Positions 23,549 through 31,850 are shown, counted from the stretch's first letter. The stretch: 32,997 bases of DNA from Arenimonas malthae CC-JY-1 (GCF_000747075.1 NZ_AVCH01000148.1:1-32997); one strand, 5' to 3'. Numbers and translations: made by a program. Notes: generated by a model not told the origin, from the sequence alone.

Positions 23549-24799
23549 CTAAACCCCCACCCGCCTTTGCTGCGCCGCCAGGAACGCCCGCAAGCTCGCC
23601 GGCTTCACCGGCTTCGTCAGCACCGGCAGGCCCAAATCCCTCGCGGCGCGCTTCAGCGTATCGCTGCCATCGGCGGTCACCAGCACGGCGGGCGTGTGGG
23701 CGCCGCACACTTCGCGCAGGGCCTGCAGCGCGCCCAGGCCGTCGAGTTCGTCGTGCAGGTGGTAGTCGGCCACCAGCACGTCGGGGCGGTCGGCGCGGGC
23801 CTGGGCCAGCGCGGCGGCCACGGTTTCGGCCACGCGCACGTCCACGCCCCAGCGGCCCAGCAAGGCTTCCATGCCGTCCAGGATCTCGCGGTCGTTGTCC
23901 AGGCACAGCACCTTCAGGCCGGACAGGTCGCCGTGCGCCACCGGCGCGCGTGGCGGCTTGGCGGGCGCCGGGGTGTCGGCCACGGGCACGCGGATGGCGA
24001 ACACGCTGCCGCGCCCCGGCCAGCTGCGCACGCTGATGGGGTGGTCGAGCATGCGCGACACGCGCTGGCAGATGCTCAGGCCCAGGCCCAGGCCGCGTTC
24101 GCCCCAGGGCGACGGCTGCTCGAAGCGGCGGAACTCCTCGAAGATCTGCGCCAGGTGGTGCGGCGGGATGCCCGGGCCGCTGTCCCACACCTCGATGTCC
24201 ACGCCGCCGCCGCGCCGGCGCGCGCCGATCACCACGCGGCCTTCTTTCGTGTAGCGAAGAGCGTTCGCCACGAAGTTCTGCAGCGCGCGCCGCAGCAGGC
24301 GCCGGTCGCTGCGGATCGACAGCCGGCTGGCATGCACGCGGAAGCGCAGCCCGCGCGCGGCGGCCAGCGGCGCATACTGCGCGGCCACGCTCGCCATCAG
24401 CTCGTCCAGCCGGAACACGGTGAGCTCGGGCTTGAGCGAGCCGGCGTCCAGGCGGGAAATGTCCAGCAGCCCGTCCAGCAGTTCTTCGGCGTCGCGCAGG
24501 GAAGCGTCCACGCGTTCGGCCAGGCGGCGCTGCTCGGCGGTCTCGTCGCTGTCGCGCAGGGCCGAGGTGAACAGGCGCGCGGCGTTGATGGGCTGCAGCA
24601 CGTCGTGGCTGATGGCGGCCAGGAAGCGCGTCTTGGAAAGGTTGGCCTCGGCCGCCTCGCGGGTGCGCTGCTCCACGCGCTGTTCCAGCGTTTCGTTCGA
24701 TTCGCGCAGGGCCTGTTCGGCGCGCTTGTAGTCGGTGATGTCGCTGTAGGTGGTCACGTAGCCGCCGCCGGGCAGCGGCTGGCCGCGCATCTCGATCAC
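23549..24799 (-). CDS. C-terminal piece of CrbS: histidine kinase and receiver domain
   Basis: A 416-residue frame from a GTG four codons past the TGA. It contains the end of the PAS domain (PLPGGGYVTTYSDIT), the phospho-acceptor histidine in FLAAISHDVLQPINAARLF, the ATP-binding boxes (NFVANALRYT, DSGPGIP, GERGLGLGLSICQRV) and a receiver domain with the phospho-aspartate in VADYHLHD and lysine in LTKPVKP. No good ribosome site precedes the GTG, so expression needs read-through or re-initiation. If made, it would be a soluble kinase without its sensor. Confidence 0.6.
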   Translation of the reverse strand: MIEMRGQPLPGGGYVTTYSDITDYKRAEQALRESNETLEQRVEQRTREAAEANLSKTRFLAAISHDVLQPINAARLFTSALRDSDETAEQRRLAERVDASLRDAEELLDGLLDISRLDAGSLKPELTVFRLDELMASVAAQYAPLAAARGLRFRVHASRLSIRSDRRLLRRALQNFVANALRYTKEGRVVIGARRRGGGVDIEVWDSGPGIPPHHLAQIFEEFRRFEQPSPWGERGLGLGLSICQRVSRMLDHPISVRSWPGRGSVFAIRVPVADTPAPAKPPRAPVAHGDLSGLKVLCLDNDREILDGMEALLGRWGVDVRVAETVAAALAQARADRPDVLVADYHLHDELDGLGALQALREVCGAHTPAVLVTADGSDTLKRAARDLGLPVLTKPVKPASLRAFLAAQQRRVGV

Positions 24800-24811
24800 C
24801 TGGCCGTTGGC

Positions 24812-26998
24812 TCACACGCGCTCGAACACGTAGGGCGAGCCTTCGCGCAGGTAGGTGGTGCGCTTGGCCACCTGTTCCTCCACCGCGCCCGGGCCCATTT
24901 CACCGCGCTCGGCGTTGTAGCGGATCAGGTCGGCCACCGGGCGGCCCACGTACAGCATGCCGTCGGGGTATTCGAACATCTGCTGGTAGCGGCCGTTCCA
25001 GGCCACCAGGCGCAGGTCGCGGTCCACCACGCTCACGGCCTGGGAAAGGTTCTCCAGCGTGGCCGACAGGATCTCGCGGTTGAAGCGCAGCTCGTGGCTG
25101 GCTTCGTCGAGCAGGCTCATCACCTCGCCCAGCTCCATGCCCGAGCCGCGCAGCGCGGTGGTGAGCGTCAGGCGCGCCGAGGCCGCGCCGATGGCGCCGG
25201 CCAGCAGGCGTTCGGTGAACTGCACCAGGGCGCGGTCGGCGGGCGCGCCGGGCGAAAGTTCGCGTCCCTGCGCGGCGGCGTACTCGGCGAAGGCGCGGCG
25301 CGCGGCGCGTTCGCCCAGGATGCGGGTGGCCAGCGCCAGCATGTCTTCGGTGCTCAGCGAACCCTGCCAGCCGCCGGCCGAGGCCAGCGGCCTGGCGGCA
25401 TAAGGGTCGAGGAAGGGCGTGGCGCGCAGCCGGTCTTCCAGGCTGGGCCGGTAGCGCGCCGACACCACCAGCAGCGCCAGGATGTTCACCAGCAGCGACC
25501 AGAAGGTGCCGTGGGTGATGGCGTCCCAGCCGCTCAGGCCGAACAGGCCCTCGGGCCGCAGCCAGGCCAGGCCCAGCGGGCCCTGCTGCAGCCACCCGGC
25601 GTCGAACCAGCCGGCGCGCGTGAGCGTGGGCAGCAGCAGCGTGTAGCCCCACAGCACGAAGCCGGCCACCAGGCCCGCCATCACGCCGCGGCGGCTGGCC
25701 CCGCGCCAGTACAGGCCGCCGATCAGCGCGGGCGCGAACTGCCCCACGGCCGCGAACGCCAGCAAGCCGAAGGCGGCCAGCGAACCCGATTCGCCCGCGC
25801 CGCGGTAGTACGCATACGCCAGCAGCGCGATGGCCACGATGGCGATGCGCCGCACCCACAGCACGCGCCGGCCCAGGTGCTGGCGTTCGTCGGGGTCGGT
25901 GAGGCTGCCGCGCCACAGCAGCGGCATCACCAGGTCGTTGCTCACCATCGTCGCCAGCGCCACCGAGGCCACGATCACCATGCCCGTGGCCGCCGAAAAA
26001 CCGCCCACGTAGGCCGCCAGCGCCAGCGCCGTGTTGTCCATGGCCAGCGGCAGCGCCAGCACGTAGGTGTCGGGCGCCACGCCGGCGCCGGACAGCAGGG
26101 CCTGGCCGCTGGCCGTGATGGGCACCACGAACAGGCAGATGACCACGAGGTAGCCGCTGAACATCCAGCGCGCGCGGCGCACGTCGGCCACGTCGCCGCA
26201 TTCCACCACGGCCACGTGGAACTGGCGCGGCAGGCAGACGATGGCGGCGAAGGCCAGCAGCGTTTGCGCCATGAAACCCTGCGGGATGCCGGGCGCCACG
26301 AACTCGCGGGTGGCGGCCTGGAAACGCGACAGCAGGTCTTCGCTGCCCGGCAGGTGGCCCAGCGCGAACACGCCCACCGCCACGAAGGCCACCAGCTTCA
26401 CCAGCGATTCCAGCGCCACCGCCAGGATCATGCCGTGGTGGTGTTCGGTCGCGTCGATCTCGCGGGTGCCGAACAGGATGGCGAACAGCGCCAGGAACAG
26501 CGCCGAATACAGCGCCGGGTCGGCCAGCACGCCCACGCCCGCGTCGGAATCGACGCCCGACAGCACCTCGATGCTCATCGCCACCGCCTTGAACTGCAGC
26601 GCGATGTAAGGAATGGCGGCGATCACCGCGACCAGCGTCACCATGGCGGCGATGTTCTGCGCGCGGCCGTAGCGGGCCGCCAGGAAATCGGCGATGGACA
26701 CAGTGCTCTGCTCGCGCGCCACCAGCACCAGCCTTTCCAGGATGCGCCAGCCGAACAGGAACAGCAGGATCGGCCCCAGGTAGATCGGCAGGAAACCCAG
26801 GCCCGTGGTGGCCGCCGTGCCCACCGCGCCGTAGAAGGTCCACGACGAGCAGTACACCGCCAGCGCCAGCGAATACACGATCGGCCGCAGCCAGTTGCGG
26901 CGCGGGTACAGCGGCTTGCGGTCGCCCATCCAGGCCACGCCGAACAGCAGCCCGACGTAGCCCACCGACACCAGCAGCAGGATCCAGCCTGGGATCAC
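24812..26998 (-). CDS. N-terminal piece of CrbS: transporter-like sensor domain plus half PAS
   Basis: The 728-residue product if translation stops at the TGA. It keeps the whole sodium:solute symporter domain (WMGDRKPLYPRRNWLRPIV, then YCSSWTFYGAVGTAATTGLG, and PRQFHVAVVECGDVADVRRA in mid-domain) and the start of the PAS domain (LSQAVSVVDRDLRLVAWNGR). It loses the histidine kinase, so it could at best transport or bind its ligand. GTG start with a strong AGGAGGG site. Confidence 0.7.
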   Translation of the reverse strand: MIPGWILLLVSVGYVGLLFGVAWMGDRKPLYPRRNWLRPIVYSLALAVYCSSWTFYGAVGTAATTGLGFLPIYLGPILLFLFGWRILERLVLVAREQSTVSIADFLAARYGRAQNIAAMVTLVAVIAAIPYIALQFKAVAMSIEVLSGVDSDAGVGVLADPALYSALFLALFAILFGTREIDATEHHHGMILAVALESLVKLVAFVAVGVFALGHLPGSEDLLSRFQAATREFVAPGIPQGFMAQTLLAFAAIVCLPRQFHVAVVECGDVADVRRARWMFSGYLVVICLFVVPITASGQALLSGAGVAPDTYVLALPLAMDNTALALAAYVGGFSAATGMVIVASVALATMVSNDLVMPLLWRGSLTDPDERQHLGRRVLWVRRIAIVAIALLAYAYYRGAGESGSLAAFGLLAFAAVGQFAPALIGGLYWRGASRRGVMAGLVAGFVLWGYTLLLPTLTRAGWFDAGWLQQGPLGLAWLRPEGLFGLSGWDAITHGTFWSLLVNILALLVVSARYRPSLEDRLRATPFLDPYAARPLASAGGWQGSLSTEDMLALATRILGERAARRAFAEYAAAQGRELSPGAPADRALVQFTERLLAGAIGAASARLTLTTALRGSGMELGEVMSLLDEASHELRFNREILSATLENLSQAVSVVDRDLRLVAWNGRYQQMFEYPDGMLYVGRPVADLIRYNAERGEMGPGAVEEQVAKRTTYLREGSPYVFERV

Positions 26999-27030
26999 GG
27001 ACCCTCCTTCCGCGAATCCGGGGAGCCGCG

Positions 27031-27036
27031 AGTGTA
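27031..27036 (-). promoter_or_regulatory. Possible -10 element of crbS
   Basis: TACACT on the minus strand (four of six matches to TATAAT) lies 33 bases before the crbS GTG. With it, the operator at 27063-27078 would be centred near -45, similar to the geometry proposed at acs. Confidence 0.35.
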
Positions 27037-27062
27037 GCGCCGCATGCCGGGCCGGGCGCGGC

Positions 27063-27078
27063 TTCGACCAAAGTCGAA
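27063..27078. promoter_or_regulatory. Candidate CrbR operator in the crbS/DUF294 divergent region
   Basis: TTCGAC-CAAA-GTCGAA is a perfect 6-4-6 inverted repeat with the same outer pattern (TTMGAC-N4-GTCKAA) as the one between acs and the porin gene. An extra shared 8-mer, CGAAGGTC, occurs at both places (13497-13504 and 27075-27082). It lies 48 bases before the DUF294-gene ATG. Confidence 0.55.
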
Positions 27079-27125
27079 GGTCCGCCGTGGCTGACGCCGG
27101 CGGCGCGCCATGTCAGGCTGGCGCC

Positions 27126-28952
27126 ATGGCCACGCCCGTGCCCGGACTGGACCTCGAATCCCCGCCCTTCGACCTGCTCGACGCCGGCCAGAAGCGCCGC
27201 CTCGCGGCCGCGGTGGACCTGGGCTATTTCGCCGCCGGCCAGCGCATCATCGAGGCCGGCGAGGCCTCGCCGCACGTGCACGTCATCCTCAAGGGCCTGG
27301 TGCACGCCTTCGACGGCCGCGGCGCCGACAGCACCAAGTTCGCCGATTACGGCCCGGGCGACCTGTTCGGCGCCTTCGCCGTCATCGCCGGCCGCGCCCG
27401 CCACCGCTACGAGGCCGTGCAGGACACGGTGTGTTTCCTGCTGCCGGCCGACGCCTTCCACGCGCTGCTGGCCGACAACCCGCGCTTCGCCGCCTACTTC
27501 CACGAGGCGCTGTCGGTGAAGCGCCGGCTGCTGGCCGAACAGCAGCAGCCCGGCGAACTGGGCCGGCTCATGCTCACCCGCGTGGCCGATGCGCAGCTGG
27601 CGCCGGTTCACGCCGTGCCCGCCAGCACCGGCATCGCGGCCGCCGCCGCCGCGTTGCGCGAACACCAGGTGGATTGCCTGCTGGTGGCCCCCGGCGAAGG
27701 CGAAAACGGCGAAGGCATCGTCACCCGCACCGACCTGCTGGACGCGCTCACCGGCGGCGGCCTGGGCCGCGACGCGCCCGTGGGCCCGCTGGCCAGCCGC
27801 CCGCTGCTGGCGGTGCGCGCCGACGAGGTGCTGTTCCAGGCCCTGGTCACCATGACCGAACACCACGTGGAGCGCGTGGTGGTGCGCGACGGCGAGGGCC
27901 GCGCGCTGGGCACGCTCGGCATGGCCGAAGTGCTGGCGCACTACGCCAGCAGTTCGCACCTGATCAGCCTGCGCCTGGCGCGCGCGCAAACCGTGGACGA
28001 CATCGCCGAGGCCGCGCGCGGCATGGCCGACCTGGTGCGCCAGCTGCACGCCCAGGGCGCGAAGATGAGCTACCTGATGGAAATGGTCAGCGCGCTCAAC
28101 AGCCGCATCCTGGCGCGGGTGTTCGCGCAGGTGGTGCCCGCCCAGTTCCACGACCGCACCTGCCTGCTGGTGCTGGGCAGCGAGGGCCGCCGCGAGCAGA
28201 TCCTCAAGACCGACCAGGACAACGCCCTGGTGCTGGCCGACGGCTTCGAATGGGACGGCCTGCCGGCGGCCATGGACGCCTTTTCGGCCGCGCTCGAGCG
28301 CATCGGCTACCCGCCCTGTCCCGGCCAGGTGATGGTGAACAACCCGCACTGGCGGCTCACGGTGTCGCAGTGGCGCGAACGCATCGGCCAGTGGGCGCGC
28401 GTGGCCGACGGCCAGACCGCGCTCGACCTGGCCATCACCCTCGACGCCCGCCCCGTGGCCGGCAACGCCGCGCTTTACGAACCGCTGCAGCCGGCCATGC
28501 GCGAGCTGGGCAGGGACGCCATCCTGCTGCGCTACCTGGCCGAAGCGGCGCTCAGCAAGGGCAACCCGCTCACCTGGCTGGGCCAGGTGCGCGAAACCGG
28601 CGGCCGCGCCGACATCAAGCGCGGCGGCGTGTTCCCGCTGGTGCACGGCCTGCGCACGCTGGCGCTGAAACATGGCATCGCCCACCGCAACAGCTTCGAC
28701 CGCTGCGCCGCGCTGGTGGCCGCCGGCGCCATGGACAGCGAACTCGGCCGCGACGTGCCGCAGGCGCTGGCGGTGCTGATGCGCCTGCGCCTGGGCCAGC
28801 AGCTGGCCGACCTCGACGCCGGCCTGCCGCCCGGCAACGGCGTGGACGTGGCCGCGCTGCGCCGGCTCGACCGTGAATTGCTGCGCGACGCATTGCGCGT
28901 GGTGAACGCCTTCAAGGACCACGTGCAGTCGGTCTTCCACGTGGGCGGCTGA
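27126..28952 (+). CDS. cNMP-binding/CBS/DUF294 putative nucleotidyltransferase
   Basis: A 608-residue cytoplasmic signalling protein. Domains in order: cyclic-nucleotide-binding fold (about 10-130, with YGPGDLFGAFAVIAG), two CBS domains (about 160-285, with EHHVERVVVRDGEGR), DUF294 nucleotidyltransferase-like domain with LGSEGRREQ near 348-356 and the metal-binding DQDN just after, then DUF294_C (about 460-605, with PLVHGLRTLALKHGI). The family is regularly linked to acetate-switch genes and to a DnaQ-like exonuclease, as here: the exonuclease gene starts two bases downstream and crbS is divergent. What nucleotide or protein it modifies is not known. ATG 27126 fits the domain boundary. Confidence 0.92.
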   Translation: MATPVPGLDLESPPFDLLDAGQKRRLAAAVDLGYFAAGQRIIEAGEASPHVHVILKGLVHAFDGRGADSTKFADYGPGDLFGAFAVIAGRARHRYEAVQDTVCFLLPADAFHALLADNPRFAAYFHEALSVKRRLLAEQQQPGELGRLMLTRVADAQLAPVHAVPASTGIAAAAAALREHQVDCLLVAPGEGENGEGIVTRTDLLDALTGGGLGRDAPVGPLASRPLLAVRADEVLFQALVTMTEHHVERVVVRDGEGRALGTLGMAEVLAHYASSSHLISLRLARAQTVDDIAEAARGMADLVRQLHAQGAKMSYLMEMVSALNSRILARVFAQVVPAQFHDRTCLLVLGSEGRREQILKTDQDNALVLADGFEWDGLPAAMDAFSAALERIGYPPCPGQVMVNNPHWRLTVSQWRERIGQWARVADGQTALDLAITLDARPVAGNAALYEPLQPAMRELGRDAILLRYLAEAALSKGNPLTWLGQVRETGGRADIKRGGVFPLVHGLRTLALKHGIAHRNSFDRCAALVAAGAMDSELGRDVPQALAVLMRLRLGQQLADLDAGLPPGNGVDVAALRRLDRELLRDALRVVNAFKDHVQSVFHVGG

Positions 28953-28954
28953 GC

Positions 28955-29566
28955 ATGAACCGGCTGCAGCGCTGGTGGTGGGCACGGCGCCACGGCGCGG
29001 GCGAATGGGGCTTGCTGTTCGGCCCGGCGCCGGCGGGCGAATGGGTGTCGCTGGATCTCGAAACCACCGGCCTCGACCCGCGCCACGACGCCATCCTCAG
29101 CCTCGCCGCCGTGCCCGTGCGCGGTGGCCAGGTGAAGCTGGGCGAACGCTTCGAAACCTACGTGCACCCGGGGCGCGGCTTCGACATCAACTCCATCCGC
29201 CACCATCGCATCACCCCGGCCGAAGTGGCCGACGCGCCGCAGCTGCGCGACGTGCTGCCGCGTTTCCTGCGCTGGCTGGGCCCACGCACGCTGCTGGGCC
29301 ACCACCTGGCCTTCGACCTGGCCATGCTCGAGCGGCCGATGCGCACCGTGTTCGGCTTCCCGCTGCCCAACGGCCGCGAAGAACTGGGCCAGGCCTACCT
29401 CGACCACCGCCGCCTGGCCGACCCGCATGCCCGGGTGGACCTGTCGCTCGACGCCATCGCCGCCGAGCTCGGCCTGCCGGTGCTGGCGCGCCACACCGCG
29501 CTGGGCGACGCCAGCACCGTGGCCCTGGCCTGGCTGGCCCTGCAGCGGCGCAAACAGGGCGGCTGA
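28955..29566 (+). CDS. DnaQ-like DEDDh 3'-5' exonuclease
   Basis: A 203-residue RNase-T/DnaQ-fold exonuclease with all motifs: Exo I SLDLETTGLDPRHD (catalytic Asp and Glu, near 33-35), Exo II GHHLAFDLAML (Asp near 116), Exo III with His and Asp in HTALGDAST near 181-186. It is shorter than and distinct from the replicative epsilon subunit, lacking a polymerase-binding tail. It is coupled to the DUF294 gene and so belongs to the acetate-switch neighbourhood. Whether the target is DNA, RNA or a small nucleotide cannot be told. Confidence 0.93.
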   Translation: MNRLQRWWWARRHGAGEWGLLFGPAPAGEWVSLDLETTGLDPRHDAILSLAAVPVRGGQVKLGERFETYVHPGRGFDINSIRHHRITPAEVADAPQLRDVLPRFLRWLGPRTLLGHHLAFDLAMLERPMRTVFGFPLPNGREELGQAYLDHRRLADPHARVDLSLDAIAAELGLPVLARHTALGDASTVALAWLALQRRKQGG

Positions 29567-29605
29567 GATGGACACCCGGCGCCGCCAGCGGCCAGAATTG
29601 CACCC

Positions 29606-30088
29606 ATGCGACTGACCGTTTCCGCCGAACGCAGCCTGCCCTGCACGCCCGAAGTGGCGTTCCGGATGGCCACCAGCCCCGAACGTTTCCCGGCCTTTTT
29701 CACCGGTTTCGGACCCATCCCGGCCGTCAGCGGCATCCGCCTGCACGCGCCGCTGGCCGTGGGCAGCACGCGCCGGGTGCACAACGCCGACGGCACCGTG
29801 CTCAGCGAACGCGTCACCGTGCTCGACCCGCCGGTGCGCCACGCCTACGTGCTCAGCGGCTTCCGCCCGCCGTTTTCCTGGCTGGTCACGCAGGGCGAGG
29901 CGAACTGGACCTTCGCCGGCCACGAATTCGGCTCGCGCGTGCGCTGGGACTACGAATTCACCCTGGCGCGGCGCTGGCTGGCGCCCGTCACCGCGCTGAT
30001 GCTGCAGCTGTTCATGCGCCGCGCCATGCACCGCTGCCTGAAGAACATGGCGCGCGCGCTGGCCGAACCGGTGCCCGCGGCGCCCTGA
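29606..30088 (+). CDS. SRPBCC (START-like) family protein
   Basis: A 160-residue protein with the Bet v1/START helix-grip pattern: opening strand MRLTVSAERSLPCTPEVAFR, helix with SPERFPAFFTGFGP, a run of beta strands (STRRVHNADGTVLSERVTVL, then FAGHEFGSRVRWDYEF), and a long C-terminal helix (ALMLQLFMRRAMHRCLKNMA). Such proteins bind lipids or other hydrophobic ligands. Its stop overlaps the ATG of the sterol-desaturase-family gene as TGATG, so the two may act on the same lipid. Weak ribosome site. Confidence 0.85.
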   Translation: MRLTVSAERSLPCTPEVAFRMATSPERFPAFFTGFGPIPAVSGIRLHAPLAVGSTRRVHNADGTVLSERVTVLDPPVRHAYVLSGFRPPFSWLVTQGEANWTFAGHEFGSRVRWDYEFTLARRWLAPVTALMLQLFMRRAMHRCLKNMARALAEPVPAAP

Positions 30089-30951
30089 TGGGCGAGTGGC
30101 TGCTGCTGGCGCTGGCGCCGGTGTTCCTTGCCTTCGTGGCCTGGGAAGCCTGGTACTGGCGCAAGCGCCGGCCTGGCCTGTACACGCTGCGCGACACGCT
30201 TTCCAACGCCGCGCTGGCGCTGATGCACCAGGGTGCCGACGCGCTGGCCTGGGCGGCGGTGATCGGCGCCTACTGGTGGGTGCACCAGTTCCGCGTGTTC
30301 GATCTGACGGCCTCCTGGGCCTCGGTGGCGCTGCTGTTCGTGGCGCAGGACTTCGCCTATTACGGGTGGCACCGGCTCAGCCACCGCGTGCGCTGGATGT
30401 GGGCCTCGCACGTCACCCACCATTCGTCCGAGCGGCTGAACCTGTCCACGGCGTTCCGGCAGTCCATCACCTACCCGGTGTCGGGCATGTCGCTGTTCTG
30501 GCTGCCGCTGGCGTGGATTGGTTTTTCGCCCACGCACATCGTCGCCGTGGTGGCCATCAACCTGGCCTTCCAGTTCTTCGTGCATACCCAGGCGGTCGGC
30601 CGGCTGGGCTGGCTGGAGCACGTGTTCAACACGCCCTCGCACCACCGCGTGCACCACGCGCGCAACCCGAAGTACATCGACCGCAACTACGCGGGCGTGC
30701 TCATCGTCTGGGACAAGCTGTTCGGCACCTTCACCGAAGAAGACCCGGCCGTGCCCTGCGAATACGGCCTGGTGAAACCCGTGCGTTCGCACAACCCGCT
30801 GGTGCTGACCTTCCACGAGTGGGGTGATTTGCTGCGCGACGCCTCCCGGGCGCAGGGCTGGCAGCGGCTGGGGCAGCTGTTCGGGCCGCCGGAACAAGCC
30901 CTGTCGCAGCGGGATTTCCCCCGCCCGGTGGCGGAACCGCCGCCGGGTTGA
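30088..30951 (+). CDS. Sterol desaturase/fatty-acid hydroxylase superfamily protein
   Basis: A 287-residue integral membrane di-iron oxygenase. Histidine clusters are complete: HRLSH near 95, HVTHHSSERLN near 108-118 and HHRVHHARNPKYIDRNY near 187-203. Hydrophobic segments lie at about 4-20, 45-65, 75-90 and 130-165. It would hydroxylate or desaturate an alkyl chain (fatty acid, ornithine lipid, hopanoid or sterol); the exact substrate cannot be inferred. It is translationally coupled to the SRPBCC gene. Its stop codon lies inside an FNR-like box. Confidence 0.92.
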   Translation: MGEWLLLALAPVFLAFVAWEAWYWRKRRPGLYTLRDTLSNAALALMHQGADALAWAAVIGAYWWVHQFRVFDLTASWASVALLFVAQDFAYYGWHRLSHRVRWMWASHVTHHSSERLNLSTAFRQSITYPVSGMSLFWLPLAWIGFSPTHIVAVVAINLAFQFFVHTQAVGRLGWLEHVFNTPSHHRVHHARNPKYIDRNYAGVLIVWDKLFGTFTEEDPAVPCEYGLVKPVRSHNPLVLTFHEWGDLLRDASRAQGWQRLGQLFGPPEQALSQRDFPRPVAEPPPG

Positions 30952-30961
30952 TGCAGGTCAA
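30948..30961 (+). promoter_or_regulatory. FNR/CRP-family binding site with matching -10 upstream of the CHAD gene
   Basis: TTGAT-GCAG-GTCAA differs from the FNR/Anr consensus TTGAT-N4-ATCAA by one base. A TAGGCT at 30984-30989 can serve as -10; start of transcription about seven bases on would place the site centre at about -41.5, the classic class II activator position. The CHAD ATG is about 19 bases further. The -10 itself matches poorly (three of six). Confidence 0.5.
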
Positions 30962-31014
30962 CGGCGGCGCCATGCGCCCGCCCTAGGCTGGGGGCCCTGG
31001 TTGGAGGCAGCCCC

Positions 31015-31824
31015 ATGCCGGACCCGCAGGAACCGCTGGGCCAACGTCTGCGCGACTACGCCCTGTCCGAACTCACCAGCGCCGCGGAACAACTGGCCCG
31101 CGAGGGCGACGCGCGCCATGCCGGCGTGCACCAGGCCCGCAAGCGCCTGCGCCGCACCCGCGCCACCCTGGCCCTGGCCCGGCGCCCGCTGGGCGACACC
31201 GGCCGTCGCCTCGACGACGCTCTGGGCCAGGCCTGCCGCGGCCTGTGCGGGCTGCGCGACGCCCAGGCCCTGGTCGAAGGCCTGGCCCGGCTGGAAGCCA
31301 CGGCCCCCGTCGAACTGCGCGAACAACTGCCCCACGCCATCGCCCTGGCCAGCGCCCGCCGCGACGCACTCATGGCCGCGGCGCTGGCGCGCGACCCGGG
31401 TTTCGAACGCCATCGCAAGCGCCTGCTGGCACTGGCCGCGCGGCTGGCGCGGCTGGACTGGGACGCGGTGGACGAGACCGTGGTGGCCAAGGGAGTGGCG
31501 CGTTCCGAACGCCGGCTGGCCAAGGCCCGCCGCCGCGCCGAACGCGCCCCGGGCGACGACGAGCGCTGGCACGTGCTGCGCCGCCGCCTGCGCCGCCTGC
31601 GCCAGCAGGACCACCTGCTGCTGGCGCTGGCGCCGGAGTTGCGGCCGGCGTCCGGCGCTTCCCCCGAAGAAGCCACCACGCTCGGTGAAGCCCAGGACGA
31701 CGTGCTGCTCCTGCGCGCCTGCGGCCGTGGTTCGCCCTTCCCGGTGCCGCTGCGGCGCGCGCTGCGCGCGCTGGCGGCCCGGCGCTTGCGCCAGGTGCGC
31801 GGGCTGGCCGACGATCAGGATTGA
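31015..31824 (+). CDS. CHAD domain protein
   Basis: A 269-residue all-helical, very Arg-rich protein. The CHAD signature is VHQARKRLRRTRATLAL near residues 38-54, repeated as WHVLRRRLRRLRQQDHLLLA near 183-202. The conserved histidines and basic residues form the polyphosphate-binding face known for this family. No CYTH/thiamine-triphosphatase domain is fused. GGAGG precedes the ATG. It probably localises to polyphosphate granules. The upstream FNR-like site suggests oxygen-dependent control. Confidence 0.92.
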   Translation: MPDPQEPLGQRLRDYALSELTSAAEQLAREGDARHAGVHQARKRLRRTRATLALARRPLGDTGRRLDDALGQACRGLCGLRDAQALVEGLARLEATAPVELREQLPHAIALASARRDALMAAALARDPGFERHRKRLLALAARLARLDWDAVDETVVAKGVARSERRLAKARRRAERAPGDDERWHVLRRRLRRLRQQDHLLLALAPELRPASGASPEEATTLGEAQDDVLLLRACGRGSPFPVPLRRALRALAARRLRQVRGLADDQD

Positions 31825-31850
31825 GCCGTCTTTCCGCCGGGAATACCGCC

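Larger units (their letters stand above)
23549..26998 (-). pseudogene. crbS: CrbS-like symporter-fused hybrid histidine kinase, interrupted by one in-frame TGA
   Basis: Read through, this is an 1149-codon gene with the exact CrbS layout: SSS-type transporter domain (13 or so helices, about 1-500), linker, PAS domain (about 640-760), HisKA, HATPase and a C-terminal receiver domain. Codon 729 (24814-24812 on the minus strand) is TGA within the PAS domain, between FERV and ANGQVIEMRG. Both sides are in the same frame and show intact family sequence, so the only visible lesion is this codon. From memory, family members have arginine (FERVRPNG) here, so CGA to TGA by one transition is the simplest explanation. 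The GTG start (26998) follows AGGAGGG. It may be a recent pseudogene, a sequencing error, or a gene read through or split. The CrbS name rests on architecture and its acs/crbR neighbourhood. Confidence 0.85.

Noticed and set aside
23295-23552. 85-codon plus-strand frame after the PsiE-family gene
   Set aside because: It overlaps the end of that gene, lacks a ribosome site and shows no recognisable sequence.
24812-24814. Selenocysteine reading of the TGA in crbS
   Set aside because: The position is not a redox-active cysteine site in the family and no obvious selenocysteine insertion element was noticed downstream; arginine to stop is simpler.
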